Program-made: the position numbers and the translations under genes | The notes under the pieces: generated by a model | Seen by the model: only the letters and a program-made list of their open reading frames with translations | What the model was told of the DNA's origin: nothing | Databases searched by the model: none | Shown here: one piece after another, positions 37,688 to 47,226 of the stretch | How positions within the stretch are numbered: the stretch's first letter is position 1 | Layout: each line of letters opens with the position of its first letter | Assembly (NCBI RefSeq): GCF_001274775.1 | Contig: NZ_LGUE01000006.1 | Coordinates: forward strand, 1 to 64,000 | Length of the DNA stretch: 64,000 bases | Direction of reading: 5' to 3' | Source: Rossellomorea marisflavi | GTDB taxonomy: Bacteria > Bacillota > Bacilli > Bacillales > Bacillaceae_B

Positions 37688-37724
37688 TAGAGGCTTCTCA
37701 AATTTTTGAGAAGCCTCTTTTTCT
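37688..37724 (+). terminator. Terminator hairpin right of attachment copy D
   Basis: AGAGGCTTCTCAAA / TTTGAGAAGCCTCT is a near-perfect stem followed by TTTTTCTTT. It may be the original groEL terminator, now displaced by the islands, or the relic left end of a fourth element. Confidence 0.82.
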
Positions 37725-37875
37725 TTGGTTACTTATAGGTATACGTTTATTTTTGTGATGTCATCGGTGGAGCAGATTCACTATAATGTACAATAATTCA
37801 ACCTGAGCATCTGCTAACATGGATATATGAGTAAGTTTGAGGGAATCTAGTGAGAGGATATGAGGTTTAAAGCGT

Positions 37876-37906
37876 AAAAAAAAATAGCCCTAATGCTAGG
37901 GCTATT
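37876..37906 (-). terminator. Terminator of the PH-domain gene
   Basis: Perfect 10-bp stem AATAGCCCTA / TAGGGCTATT with loop ATGC. On the minus strand it is followed by a run of nine T. Confidence 0.88.
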
Positions 37907-37922
37907 AAAAATCCAATCAATC

Positions 37923-38300
37923 TTAAAGGCACATGTGTACTAATATTTTCTGGATATCATAGATGCATTTATCTTTTTTGAACTGTTTAGAAATAGCTGG
38001 CTGTTGTGCACCAGAAATCCAAATCTTTAGTTCAGCATCCAAATCAAAGGTACCTGCTGTTTCGATGCTAAAGTGTGAAATGCTTTTATAAGGAACAGAA
38101 TGATAGTCTACTTTTTTACCAGTGAGTCCTTGCTTATCAACCATAAGGAGCCTTTTGTCGGTAAAGACAATAAGATCTCTTACCAATTTAAAAGCAGATT
38201 CAACTTCTTCATTGTCTGCTAATATATTATTGAGCTCCTCTTTAACCTCTTCCTTATTTACATTTGAAGCATTACCCATTAATCCACTCATTAAACCCAT
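37923..38300 (-). CDS. Bacterial PH-domain protein (YvbH-like)
   Basis: A 125-residue protein matching the bPH_1 fold: a short N-terminal helix with NKEEVKEELNNILADNEEVESAFKL, then the strand set LIVFTDKRLLMVDKQGLTGKKVDYHSVPYKSI and a closing SIETAGTFDLDAELKIWISG with a C-terminal helix. Function of these small PH proteins is unknown. It lies to the right of attachment copy D. Its AT-rich composition is more like the island than the following glucokinase gene, so it may be residual island cargo. Confidence 0.8.
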   Translation of the reverse strand: MGLMSGLMGNASNVNKEEVKEELNNILADNEEVESAFKLVRDLIVFTDKRLLMVDKQGLTGKKVDYHSVPYKSISHFSIETAGTFDLDAELKIWISGAQQPAISKQFKKDKCIYDIQKILVHMCL

Positions 38301-38771
38301 ACATGTTCCTCCTAAATAGTGAGATTAAATCATACATGAAATTAATTGAGGATAAAAAAAGTCCCTGATTCAACTATACTGGAAGCTAAAGTAAAAGGCT
38401 ACCCAACTTGCTTTCCCTCATTTATCAATCTCTTGAAGGTTAAATCTCCGAAGAAAAAATAATCGTAAAGGAGAAATTCCTGATTGGTAGTGGGCGAAGT
38501 CAAAAACCAGGAGTAGGGCTTTCAACTATAAATAAAGAAATTAACTTAGAGAGAAGATGTTGACCCCACAACCAAATGTTTCAAATAGTTGATACCGAAC
38601 CCCAAACAAAATATACTTAACTAAGAGCTATCTTGTCTGATAATATGAAAGCATTTTCATAAACAGGCATACGCGTTTATACAACTAAAAAGAACGGAAT
38701 TGACTTCAAGGATTCCCGTCATTCGACATGGGTGAATCCATTCGTTCAAATGTTCACAAAAGGAAGGGAAA
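38301..38771. other. Transition region before glcK
   Basis: About 470 bases without a supported gene. The left part is AT-rich; composition rises towards backbone levels near 38700. Coding-like scraps such as RSQKPGVGLSTINKEINLER (about 38489-38550) could be a decayed gene. A cre-like palindrome lies at 38646-38659. Confidence 0.4.
38646..38659 (+). promoter_or_regulatory. Possible cre site upstream of glcK
   Basis: TGAAAGCATTTTCA is nearly palindromic and matches the cre consensus except for A in place of the central G of CG. It lies about 113 bases before glcK. Confidence 0.3.
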
Positions 38772-39734
38772 ATGATGAAAAAACTATTGGGAATCGATTT
38801 AGGTGGAACCACCGTTAAATTTGCTATTATGACTGAAGATGGTGAGATTCAACAGAAGTGGAGCATCGGGACGGATATCCGGAACGATGGGAAACAGATT
38901 GTGCCACAGATCATTGAGTCGATTAATCACCATTTGGAATTATACGGGTTGAGCGCTGATACTTTCTTGGGGATCGGCATGGGCTCTCCAGGGACGGTAG
39001 ATCGGGAAAATGGAACCGTCATCGGAGCGTATAATTTGAATTGGAGCACCCTTATACCGGTTAGACAGATGATCGAAGCGGGTACAGGGATTCCTCTTTA
39101 TATCGACAATGATGCGAACGTTGCGGCATTGGGCGAAGGATGGAAAGGTGCCGGTGAAAACGGCAAGGATGTAGTGTTCGTGACCCTCGGTACGGGTGTC
39201 GGCGGTGGCATCATTGCAGAAGAGAATCTTCTTCACGGAAACGTGGGGGCTGCAGGGGAAATCGGTCATATGATCGTCGAGCCTGAAGGGTACCTTTGTA
39301 CGTGTGGGAATCATGGCTGCTTGGAAACCGTGGCAAGTGCGACAGGTGTCGTCCGTCTCGCCAGGGATCTGTCTGAGGAATACGCTGGTGATTCCGAATT
39401 AAAGGAATTGATTGATGACGGACAGGAATTGACGGCCAAGACCATCTTTGATCAGGCAAAAGCCGGCGATGCTCTCGCAGTGATTGTAGCCGATAAATTC
39501 TTCTTCTATCTTGGACTTGCATGTGCGAACATCGGGAATCTTCTCAACCCTGAGACCATTGTCATCGGCGGCGGTGTTTCGGCAGCGGGAGACATGCTCT
39601 TGGAAGGGGTAGAGAAATATTTCCAACAGTTCGCCTTCCCGTCCATCCGGACAAGCACGAAGTTGAAACTGGCTCAGCTTGGAAATGACGCAGGTGTGAT
39701 TGGTGCAGGTTCATTGGTGACTCGGCAAAAATAA
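38772..39734 (+). CDS. glcK: Glucokinase, ROK family
   Basis: A 320-residue ROK sugar kinase. The phosphate-1 loop is LGIDLGGTTVKFAI, the catalytic region IDNDANVAALGEGWKGAG, then GTGVGGGII and EIGHMIVEPEG followed by the zinc motif CTCGNHGCLE. Close to B. subtilis GlcK in length and motifs. It phosphorylates glucose freed inside the cell from disaccharides. Two adjacent ATGs (38772, 38775) follow AGGAAGG; either may be used. A terminator follows. Confidence 0.93.
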   Translation: MMKKLLGIDLGGTTVKFAIMTEDGEIQQKWSIGTDIRNDGKQIVPQIIESINHHLELYGLSADTFLGIGMGSPGTVDRENGTVIGAYNLNWSTLIPVRQMIEAGTGIPLYIDNDANVAALGEGWKGAGENGKDVVFVTLGTGVGGGIIAEENLLHGNVGAAGEIGHMIVEPEGYLCTCGNHGCLETVASATGVVRLARDLSEEYAGDSELKELIDDGQELTAKTIFDQAKAGDALAVIVADKFFFYLGLACANIGNLLNPETIVIGGGVSAAGDMLLEGVEKYFQQFAFPSIRTSTKLKLAQLGNDAGVIGAGSLVTRQK

Positions 39735-39790
39735 CATCATCCGTGCAGGCTGAAGTCCGGTAAGATCGGACGAAGAAGCATAGAACATGG

Positions 39791-39825
39791 AACCTCTTCG
39801 CTCGTTGAGCGAAGAGGTTTTTTCT
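39791..39825 (+). terminator. Terminator of glcK
   Basis: Perfect 13-bp stem AACCTCTTCGCTC / GAGCGAAGAGGTT, loop GTT, then TTTT. Confidence 0.9.
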
Positions 39826-39878
39826 ATATCCAGGACGATTGACGATGGAGAGGTTATCTACCATTGAGAGTTCGCATC

Positions 39879-39911
39879 TGAAAAAATGACCGTTGCAACG
39901 GTCACTTTTCA
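39879..39911 (+). promoter_or_regulatory. Long palindrome before the PTS operon
   Basis: TGACCGTTGCAACGGTCA (39887-39904) is a perfect 18-bp palindrome, extended by TGAAAA / TTTTCA on either side. It lies 52 bases before the PRD regulator gene. It could be an operator of this operon; the lack of a long T tail makes a plain terminator less likely. Confidence 0.5.
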
Positions 39912-39962
39912 GAGAATCATTGGCCGTTGTATGCGTTACCATAAAAACAAGGAGGTAAGGAG

Positions 39963-41453
39963 ATGAGTTCAAAAGTCAGTTATGAACAAGATCTATTACG
40001 CTATCTTTCAAAAAAGCAGGAGTATGTAACATCGAAGGATCTCCTTGAAGTACTGAATGTTTCACAGAAGACCGTTTATCGGTTGATAAATAAAATTAAT
40101 GCAGAATGCGATGGGGAACCACTGATCGTGTCTGAGCGGGGAAGGGGCTACCGACTGGATTACGAGAAGTTCATCGCGTATCAGAAGCACCTGGCGAACC
40201 CGAAGCAAGGACAGCTCACTCCTCAGGAGAGACGGAAACGGATCATGGGAGAGTTATTATTATCGTCGCCCACCCCGATCAATGTGTATCACTTGTTCAG
40301 CCATTACTATGTAGGCGAATCGGTTACATTCCATGATGAGCAGATGATGAGCGAAGAGCTGAAGAAGTATCATCTGGTCCTGGAGCGGAAGAGGCGGACA
40401 TTGGCGATCCTGGGGGATGAGGTCAATATCCGGAAGGCCCTTAAAGACACCATCGAGATCTTCAACACCATCGACCTTGATGATCTGAAGAGGAACCAGG
40501 AGCTTCAATTCAATCAGTATGACGTGTTATTCATATTGGATCAGCTGAGGAAGATTGAAGAGGACCTGGAGATCACGATCCCTTATCCCTATAACGTGAA
40601 CATTTTCTCTCACTTGTATATCTTACTGAGCCGCTCACGCAAGGTTTCAACCCGGATGTTCTCCGGAACCATTTCAAAAGAAGAAATGGATACGATGATG
40701 AACGATTTATTGTATCCGGTTGCAAAAAAGACGATTAAAAATATAGAGAAGTACCTGCATACGCCTTTGCCGGACAGTGAAATCTATTTCCTCTATCAAT
40801 ATCTGGTGTCGTCCCGCATGCAGGGGTCGCTATCCATCACGTCCACGTTTTCACCAGAGGTAATGGACGTGACGAATGCCTATATTGATCATATGAGCAG
40901 CATAGTGGGCATCGAGTTTGATCACAAGGCCATGTTCATCGATCTTGCCAATCATATCAAGCCCATGCTGAATCGCCTGGCGCATAAAATCCGGGTGCAG
41001 AACAATCTATTGAGTCAGATCGAGAGCACGTATGAAGAAGTCTTCACCGGGGTGAAAAAAGTGTCCCGCATGGTGAGTGAAACATTTAAGCTGCCGGTCA
41101 TCAACGACGATGAGATCGGGTTCATCACCCTGTATTTTGCCAAGGCCCTTGAAACCGGTCAGCATCATCGACCGCTTAAAACCTTGATCATGTGCACGAC
41201 GGGGATCGGGACATCCGAGCTGTTGAAGGCGAAGGTGGCGAAGAAGTTCCCTGAACTCGAGATTGTGGATGTGATCGCATCACGTAATATCCGGATGATT
41301 CAGGAGAACTATGCCGATGCCGATCTGATCTTGAGTACGGTTCAGATCACCGAAGAAGTGCCGATCCCGTCCTTACTGGTCAGCGCCATGTTTACAGCCG
41401 ATGATCAGAAGCGACTGCAGGCGAAGATCGAGGTGATCCAGCGTGGCCACTAA
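39963..41453 (+). CDS. PRD-containing transcriptional regulator (MtlR/LicR type)
   Basis: A 496-residue PTS-controlled activator. An HTH_11 domain (about 8-65, SKDLLEVLNVSQKTVYRLIN) is followed by a second helical region, two PRD domains (about 180-395; PRD histidines in NIFSHLYI and in DLANHIKPML) and a IIB-like domain with LIMCTTGIGTSELLKAK. MtlR/LicR relatives also carry a fused IIA domain; here that function is the next gene, overlapping by 11 bases. It probably activates the PTS operon when its substrate is transported. Confidence 0.9.
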   Translation: MSSKVSYEQDLLRYLSKKQEYVTSKDLLEVLNVSQKTVYRLINKINAECDGEPLIVSERGRGYRLDYEKFIAYQKHLANPKQGQLTPQERRKRIMGELLLSSPTPINVYHLFSHYYVGESVTFHDEQMMSEELKKYHLVLERKRRTLAILGDEVNIRKALKDTIEIFNTIDLDDLKRNQELQFNQYDVLFILDQLRKIEEDLEITIPYPYNVNIFSHLYILLSRSRKVSTRMFSGTISKEEMDTMMNDLLYPVAKKTIKNIEKYLHTPLPDSEIYFLYQYLVSSRMQGSLSITSTFSPEVMDVTNAYIDHMSSIVGIEFDHKAMFIDLANHIKPMLNRLAHKIRVQNNLLSQIESTYEEVFTGVKKVSRMVSETFKLPVINDDEIGFITLYFAKALETGQHHRPLKTLIMCTTGIGTSELLKAKVAKKFPELEIVDVIASRNIRMIQENYADADLILSTVQITEEVPIPSLLVSAMFTADDQKRLQAKIEVIQRGH

Positions 41454-41889
41454 CTCACTCTATCAGGTTCATTTCCGTTCTGCATTGGCATCACGGGAAT
41501 CAGTCTACTCCTTTTGTGCCGATCACGCATCAAACGATTCGTCCACCCGGCATCATCTGCTCCAGGCATTCCATGACCGGGAGAAGGTGGGCAGTACCCA
41601 GATTGCAGAGCACGTCGTCATGCCCCATATCGAGAGCGACCAACTGGACCAGAGTCAAATTATTGTCATCCGTCCGGCTGAACCGATCCTATGGGAGGCA
41701 GGAATTGAAAAAATTCAGTTAGTGATCGTGCTTTTATTAAAGAGAAATGAAAGCGCTGCGATAAAAAGAGAGCTCATCCGCTTCACGCGCACCCTGGCAG
41801 ATGAAGACCATCTCAACGAACTTATTGAGACGGAAGAAGAAGAAGCGTTCAAGAATAAAATCATACCGAATAGGGAGGAATCACAATGA
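41443..41889 (+). CDS. PTS IIA domain protein (regulator-associated)
   Basis: A 148-residue stand-alone fructose/mannitol-type EIIA. The phospho-acceptor site is in VVMPHIES and the fold ends with a helix of LIRFTRTLADEDHLNELI. It starts at GTG within the end of the regulator gene, with GAGGTGA upstream, and its stop overlaps the IIB start. Its position suggests it is the detached IIA module of the regulator, passing phosphate to PRD domains rather than to sugar. The other IIA (42221) probably serves transport. Confidence 0.8.
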   Translation: MATNSLYQVHFRSALASRESVYSFCADHASNDSSTRHHLLQAFHDREKVGSTQIAEHVVMPHIESDQLDQSQIIVIRPAEPILWEAGIEKIQLVIVLLLKRNESAAIKRELIRFTRTLADEDHLNELIETEEEEAFKNKIIPNREESQ

Positions 41890-42203
41890 AAATCGTAGGA
41901 GTAGCAGCATGCACAGTCGGAATTGCACACACATACATCGCACAGGAAAAGCTGGAGAACGCAGGGAAGAAAGCCGGTCATGATATCCAGATCGAAACGC
42001 AGGGAACCATAGGGATTGAAAATGCCCTGACTCAAAACCAGGTCGATGAGGCGGACATCGTCATCTTGGCATCCGATGTAAAAATTGCCGGGCGCGAGCG
42101 CTTTGAAGGGAAACGCATCATCCAAGTGACGACGGAGATCGCCGTGAAGTCACCGAATAAACTCATCCAAAAAGCAGCAGAGGTAGTCAGCCAACAGAAA
42201 TAA
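41886..42203 (+). CDS. PTS fructose-family IIB component
   Basis: A 105-residue IIB protein. The phosphocysteine loop reads ACTVGIAHTYIAQE, the fructose-family pattern CPTGIAHT with changes, followed by IQIETQGTIGIENALT and ADIVILASDVKI. It takes phosphate from IIA and hands it to the sugar bound by IIC. Ribosome site GGGAGGAA precedes the ATG, which overlaps the end of the preceding gene. Confidence 0.9.
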   Translation: MKIVGVAACTVGIAHTYIAQEKLENAGKKAGHDIQIETQGTIGIENALTQNQVDEADIVILASDVKIAGRERFEGKRIIQVTTEIAVKSPNKLIQKAAEVVSQQK

Positions 42204-42220
42204 GCAGGGGGGCGAACACG

Positions 42221-42673
42221 ATGGAAGTAAAAGACATAGTCGATTTGAATACGATTCACACAAACATCCGGGCCACGAATAAGGAAGAGGCCATTCAAGA
42301 ACTGGCGGAAACGTTGCTGGCTAACGGATACATCACCGATATGGAAGATTTTCTGAAGGATATCTATGCAAGGGAAGCGATGGGGCAGACAGGCATCGGG
42401 AATTATATCGCAATCCCTCATGGGAAGAGTGACTCGGTCAAGAAGATCGGGGTGGCGATCGGGATCACCCAAGATGAAATCGAGTGGGAGACCCTCGACG
42501 GGAAGGGCGTCAAAGGCATCATTCTCTTCGCTGTCGGCAATGACAACGACGGGGCACAGAATCACTTGAAACTGTTATCGCTGTTTGCGAGGAAACTAGG
42601 GAATGACGAGGTCATTGAAAAGATGCTGCAGTCAGAAAATGCCGAGGACGTAAAAGAGGCGCTGTGCGGCTAG
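42221..42673 (+). CDS. PTS fructose-family IIA component
   Basis: A 150-residue EIIA of the fructose/nitrogen class. The N-terminal DLNTIHTNIRATNKEEAIQE and phospho-histidine site TGIGNYIAIPHGKSD are standard, and the C-terminal part has KLLSLFARKLGNDE. It receives phosphate from HPr. GGGGGGCGAA serves as the ribosome site. It lies between the separate IIB and IIC genes, so the transporter is encoded as three single-domain subunits. Confidence 0.9.
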   Translation: MEVKDIVDLNTIHTNIRATNKEEAIQELAETLLANGYITDMEDFLKDIYAREAMGQTGIGNYIAIPHGKSDSVKKIGVAIGITQDEIEWETLDGKGVKGIILFAVGNDNDGAQNHLKLLSLFARKLGNDEVIEKMLQSENAEDVKEALCG

Positions 42674-42771
42674 AGAGGCGATACATCTGAAGTTTTACTT
42701 ATAGGGTGGCTGTTTTTTAGTTGCTGAGATTGAATGTCAAAATCGACGATTTGATCGTAGGAGGAAGAAAG

Positions 42772-43863
42772 ATGAGTAAACTAAAACAATTAAATCTGAA
42801 GGGTCACCTGTTGACGGCGATTTCCTATCTGATTCCGATCGTGTGTGGAGCGGGCTTCCTGATTGCGATCGGTATGGGATTCGGGGGCACGGCACAGGGG
42901 TCCCTCGTACAAGGTGAATTCTCTATCTGGGACGCGCTTGCGACCATGGGTGGCGCAGGACTTGGGCTCCTTCCCGTCGTCATTGCCACGGGGATCTCGT
43001 ATTCGATTGCCGGTAAGCCGGGGATCGCACCGGGTTTCATCATCGGATTGACGGCTAATGCCATCGGCGCAGGCTTTATCGGAGGAATTCTTGGAGGCTT
43101 CTTATCCGGATTTTTAGCAGTAGCACTGATCAAACATATCAATGTTCCAAAGTGGGCGAAAGGGCTCATGCCTACGTTGATTGTTCCGTTCTTCACATCC
43201 ATCATCGGCGGACTGATCATGGTATATGTGATCGGAATACCGATTGCTGCGTTCACGTCGCTCCTCACCACCGCCCTTAACAGTCTCGGCACTTCTTCAT
43301 TATTGGTATTCGGGGGTGTGGTTGGACTCTTGAGCGGTGTTGATTTCGGCGGACCGATCAATAAGACCGTCTTTGCCTTTGTACTTACGATGCAGGCAGA
43401 GGGGATTAACGGACCGATCACGGCGCTTCAACTGGTCAATACGGCTACGCCGATCGGATTTGGACTTTCCTTCTTCATTGCGAAATTGTTCGGCAAGAAC
43501 ATTTACACCCGTTCAGAAGTGGAAACGTTGAAATCGGCTGTGCCCATGGGTGTCATCAACATTGTCGAAGGTGTCATCCCGATCGTCATGAACGACATCG
43601 TCCGCTGTGTGACGGCTGTCGCCATCGGGGGTGCTGCCGGAGGAGCGGTCACCATGGTCCTCGGGGCCGATGCAACGGTACCGTTCGGGGGTGTACTGAT
43701 GCTTCCGACCATGTCCCAGCCTTGGACAGGAGCGGTGGCCATTCTCGTCAACGTATTGGTAACGGGTGTTGCCTTGGCACTGCTTAAGAAAAATGTAAAA
43801 GAAGATGAACAGATCGAAGTGGAGGAAGAAGACATCGATCTCGACGATATTAAAATCATTTGA
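42772..43863 (+). CDS. PTS fructose-family IIC permease
   Basis: A 363-residue membrane permease with about nine to ten hydrophobic helices. Family features include LKGHLLTAISYLIPIVCGAGFLIAIG, the PGFIIG loop (GKPGIAPGFIIGL) and the sugar-site region GGPINKTVFAF. The acidic tail VEEEDIDLDDIKII is cytosolic. ATG 42772 is chosen because TAGGAGGAAG lies 8 bases upstream; the earlier ATG 42721 would add a polar stretch. The transported sugar is not fixed by sequence; the next gene argues for allulose or a similar ketose. Confidence 0.88.
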   Translation: MSKLKQLNLKGHLLTAISYLIPIVCGAGFLIAIGMGFGGTAQGSLVQGEFSIWDALATMGGAGLGLLPVVIATGISYSIAGKPGIAPGFIIGLTANAIGAGFIGGILGGFLSGFLAVALIKHINVPKWAKGLMPTLIVPFFTSIIGGLIMVYVIGIPIAAFTSLLTTALNSLGTSSLLVFGGVVGLLSGVDFGGPINKTVFAFVLTMQAEGINGPITALQLVNTATPIGFGLSFFIAKLFGKNIYTRSEVETLKSAVPMGVINIVEGVIPIVMNDIVRCVTAVAIGGAAGGAVTMVLGADATVPFGGVLMLPTMSQPWTGAVAILVNVLVTGVALALLKKNVKEDEQIEVEEEDIDLDDIKII

Positions 43864-43889
43864 TTCATAGAGAAGTGGAGGAAATATAA

Positions 43890-44579
43890 ATGAAAAAAGT
43901 AGAATTTTCCCCATCGCTCATGACGATGGACCTGGATCAATTTAAAGAGCAGATCACATTCCTCAATGACCATGTGGGCTCGTATCACATCGACATCATG
44001 GACGGCCACTATGTTCCCAATATCACGTTATCACCGTGGTTCATCCAGGAGGTGCGCAAGATCAGCAATCTTCCATTGTCAGCGCATCTCATGGTGACCA
44101 ATCCAAGTTTTTGGGTGCAGCAGCTGGTCGATCTGAAATGCGAGTGGATCTGCATGCACGCAGAAGTTCTCGATGGTCTTGCCTTCCGCCTGATTGACCA
44201 GATCCAGGATGCGGGACTGAAAGCAGGCGTCGTCCTGAATCCGGAGACGCCGATCGACACGATCTTCCCTTATATCGATCTTGTGGATAAGATCACCATC
44301 ATGACCGTCGATCCCGGTTTCGCGGGTCAGCGTTTCATCGACAGCACCCTCGATAAGATCGTGGCATTAAGGGAGCTAAGGGAAGAAGAGGGTTATCGAT
44401 ATGTGATCGAAATGGACGGTTCTTCAAGCAGGAAGACCTTCAAGAAGATCGATGCGGCCGGTCCGGATATTTACATTGTCGGACGGAGCGGATTATTCGG
44501 ACTGAGCGAAGATATCGAAACATCTTGGAAAACGATGTGCCAGGATTATGAAGATATGACGCAGAAGGTCCTATCATAA
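43890..44579 (+). CDS. Allulose-6-phosphate / ribulose-phosphate 3-epimerase (AlsE-like)
   Basis: A 229-residue TIM-barrel epimerase. Metal-ligand and catalytic motifs are [35 protein letters not shown] and TVDPGFAGQ, then the phosphate site [10 protein letters not shown]. The sequence departs from ordinary Rpe (which has VDPGFGGQ) and resembles D-allulose-6-phosphate epimerase. Product would be fructose-6-phosphate, feeding the neighbouring transketolase. GTGGAGGAAA is the ribosome site. Confidence 0.85.
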   Translation: MKKVEFSPSLMTMDLDQFKEQITFLNDHVGSYHIDIMDGHYVPNITLSPWFIQEVRKISNLPLSAHLMVTNPSFWVQQLVDLKCEWICMHAEVLDGLAFRLIDQIQDAGLKAGVVLNPETPIDTIFPYIDLVDKITIMTVDPGFAGQRFIDSTLDKIVALRELREEEGYRYVIEMDGSSSRKTFKKIDAAGPDIYIVGRSGLFGLSEDIETSWKTMCQDYEDMTQKVLS

Positions 44580-44646
44580 TGTGTGGGGGTTGGGATCATT
44601 CTCAACCCTTTCATTATGCGAAAAAGACATAAAGGAGCGAACGAAT

Positions 44647-46656
44647 ATGACACTTCAAACGAAGCAGACAATTGATACATTGACGATCAATACAATCAGG
44701 ACATTAGCCATCGACGCCATCGAGCAGGCGAACTCCGGGCATCCGGGAATCGCCATGGGGGCAGCCCCGATGGCTTACACGCTCTGGGCGAAGGAGATGG
44801 AAATGAATCCTGCCAATCCCGATTGGATCAACCGGGACCGTTTCATTTTATCGGCAGGACACGGATCGGCCCTTCTGTATAGCATGCTCCACCTATTCGG
44901 CTACGGGCTGACCATGGATGAGCTGAAGAACTTCCGTCAGTGGGGGAGCAAGACACCGGGACATCCCGAATTCGGTCATACCGTGGGGGTGGAAGCGACC
45001 ACCGGCCCACTCGGACAGGGGATCGCCATGGCCGTCGGGATGGCGATGGCAGAGAGGCATCTCGCCGACACGTATAATCGGGAAGATTACGACGTGATTA
45101 ATCATTATACCTACAGCCTATGCGGCGATGGGGACCTGATGGAGGGCGTATCGGCTGAAGCCGCTTCCCTGGCTGGTCACCTGAAGCTTGGCCGGCTCAT
45201 CGTCCTGTACGACTCCAATGACATCTCACTGGACGGCGACCTGAATCTATCATTCTCCGAAAGTGTAGAAGATCGATTCAAGTCATATGGATGGCATGTG
45301 GTGCGGGTGGAAGATGGCAATGACGTAGACGCCATCCAGGCAGCCATCCAAGAGGCAAAGGCGGATACGGACCGTCCTACATTGATCGAGGTGAAAACGA
45401 CCATAGGCTTCGGATCCCCGAATAAAGCCGGATCCTCTGCGAGTCACGGGGCGCCCCTCGGGGCAGAAGAAGTGAAGCAAACGAAGGCAGCCTATCAATG
45501 GGATGCCGAGGCACCATTCTTTGTTCCGGAAGAAGTGGAGGAGCATTTCGCCGGCATGATGGAAGCAGGCAAAGCAAAAGAGGCCACATGGAACGAGCGA
45601 TTTGAATCGTACAAGGCAGCCTATCCCGAGCTTGCCTCTCAGTTGGAGCGTGCGGTGAAAGGTGAACTGCCTGACGATTGGAAGGCATCGTTCCCTCCTT
45701 TTGATGCCGGTTCGAAGATGGCTACCCGTTCATCTTCAGGGGCCATCTTGAATGCAGCGGCGTCCTCCATTCCTGAGCTCATCGGGGGATCTGCCGACCT
45801 GGCCGGCTCGAATAAGACCCTAATCTCATCAGAGAAGAATTTCGCCCTGGACGGGTATGCGGCCCGGAACATCTGGTTCGGCGTACGGGAATTCGCCATG
45901 GGGGCAGCTCTGAACGGGATGGCCCTTCACGGAGGCGTGAAGGTCTTCGGGGCCACATTCTTCGTCTTCTCCGATTACCTGCGTCCGGCCATCCGCTTGG
46001 CCGCGCTCATGAAGCTGCCAGTGACGTACGTGTTCACGCATGACAGTATTGCTGTCGGTGAGGACGGTCCCACCCACCAGCCCGTCGAGCAACTGGCGGC
46101 ATTGCGCGCCATGCCTGGGATCTCGGTCATCAGACCGGCCGATGCGAAGGAAACCGCAGCGGCGTGGTGCCTGGCACTCGAAAGCAAGGATCACCCGACG
46201 GCACTCGTGCTGACCCGTCAGGATCTCCCGACTCTTGATCTTGATCAGGAACAAGTGGATGAAGGGGTGAGTAAGGGGGCCTATATCGTCTCGCCGGCTC
46301 AAGACGAAGCGGTGGGACTGCTGCTCGCAACCGGATCGGAAGTATCACTCGCCATCAACGCACAGCATGCATTGGCAGAAGAAGGCATCCACGTCTCCGT
46401 CGTCAGCATGCCGAGCTGGGATCGCTTCGAGCGTCAGTCCGCTGCGTATAGGGAGAGCGTGCTACCAAGCCATCTGACAGCACGCCTTGGAATCGAGCTC
46501 GGCTCTTCCTTCGGTTGGCGGGAGTACACCGGTCAAAAGGGGAAGACGGTCACCGTTGATGGATTCGGTGCATCGGGCCCTGCGGAACGTCTGCTTGAGG
46601 AATATGGGTTTACGGTTGAGAATATTGTAGAGACATTCAAAGGACTTTTAATATAG
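44647..46656 (+). CDS. tkt: Transketolase
   Basis: A 669-residue thiamine-diphosphate enzyme of the pentose phosphate pathway. Features are [39 protein letters not shown], the TPP motif [21 protein letters not shown]...[10 protein letters not shown], then the pyrimidine domain with [17 protein letters not shown] and [26 protein letters not shown] 44647 follows AAAGGAGCG; an upstream in-frame ATG at 44581 has no ribosome site. As last gene of the PTS-epimerase unit it is likely a second, substrate-induced transketolase rather than the housekeeping copy (inference). Confidence 0.95.
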   Translation: MTLQTKQTIDTLTINTIRTLAIDAIEQANSGHPGIAMGAAPMAYTLWAKEMEMNPANPDWINRDRFILSAGHGSALLYSMLHLFGYGLTMDELKNFRQWGSKTPGHPEFGHTVGVEATTGPLGQGIAMAVGMAMAERHLADTYNREDYDVINHYTYSLCGDGDLMEGVSAEAASLAGHLKLGRLIVLYDSNDISLDGDLNLSFSESVEDRFKSYGWHVVRVEDGNDVDAIQAAIQEAKADTDRPTLIEVKTTIGFGSPNKAGSSASHGAPLGAEEVKQTKAAYQWDAEAPFFVPEEVEEHFAGMMEAGKAKEATWNERFESYKAAYPELASQLERAVKGELPDDWKASFPPFDAGSKMATRSSSGAILNAAASSIPELIGGSADLAGSNKTLISSEKNFALDGYAARNIWFGVREFAMGAALNGMALHGGVKVFGATFFVFSDYLRPAIRLAALMKLPVTYVFTHDSIAVGEDGPTHQPVEQLAALRAMPGISVIRPADAKETAAAWCLALESKDHPTALVLTRQDLPTLDLDQEQVDEGVSKGAYIVSPAQDEAVGLLLATGSEVSLAINAQHALAEEGIHVSVVSMPSWDRFERQSAAYRESVLPSHLTARLGIELGSSFGWREYTGQKGKTVTVDGFGASGPAERLLEEYGFTVENIVETFKGLLI

Positions 46657-46663
46657 TTTAGTA

Positions 46664-46707
46664 GATGAAACCCACCTGGAAAGGGAACTCCAGGTGGGTT
46701 TTCATCT
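46664..46707. terminator. Terminator after tkt
   Basis: Stem GATGAAACCCACCTGG / CCAGGTGGGTTTTCATC, usable on either strand; the T tail is short. Confidence 0.7.
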
Positions 46708-46806
46708 ATCCAAACGTTTCATTAAACAAATATTGGGTATGAAGTGAAACAGCTACTAGAATATGAGAAAATAACCCCAAACCCATTCAAGAAAGGACGA
46801 TGCCAA

Positions 46807-47139
46807 ATGGCTGAACCAGTCTATATCCGAGAAGGCTTCGCAAATATGTTGAAAGGCAAGGAGGGGGTGGGAGGCAAGCTTTACCTCGATGAGAAGATGC
46901 TCCATCATAAGCCCCATGCCATCAATATTCAACGAGAAGAGACGGCCGTACTTCTAAAGGAAGTTGCATCCGTGGAGCGCGTGCGCAATAGACTGCTTGG
47001 CATCCCCTTGCTGAACAATGGTTTGAAGGTGACGCTGCAGAGCGGTCTTGAAGTACAGTATGTCGTGAACAAGGCAGGTCAGTGGGTAGAAGATGTGGAG
47101 CGGGCGGTTGCCGATGCGAAGAAGTCGGGCGTGGTATAA
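46807..47139 (+). CDS. GRAM/PH-like domain protein
   Basis: A 110-residue protein. The strand-rich sequence GGKLYLDEKMLHHKPHAINI, a short VERVRNRLLGIPLLNNGLKV segment and a C-terminal helix WVEDVERAVADAKK fit the small bacterial GRAM/PH-type fold that binds membranes or proteins. Function unknown. ATG 46807 follows GAAAGGACG; an earlier frame start at 46744 is less likely. The gene carries its own terminator overlapping its stop. Confidence 0.75.
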   Translation: MAEPVYIREGFANMLKGKEGVGGKLYLDEKMLHHKPHAINIQREETAVLLKEVASVERVRNRLLGIPLLNNGLKVTLQSGLEVQYVVNKAGQWVEDVERAVADAKKSGVV

Positions 47140-47153
47140 CGCCCGACTTTTTT
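47122..47153 (+). terminator. Terminator of the GRAM-like gene
   Basis: Stem AGTCGGGCGT / ACGCCCGACT encloses the stop codon and is followed by six T. Confidence 0.88.
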
Positions 47154-47226
47154 CTGTTTACAAGAGTTTTGTTCTTTATGATAGAATAGAAAACAAGAAA
47201 AATATGGAATAACCCAAGAGGTGCCT

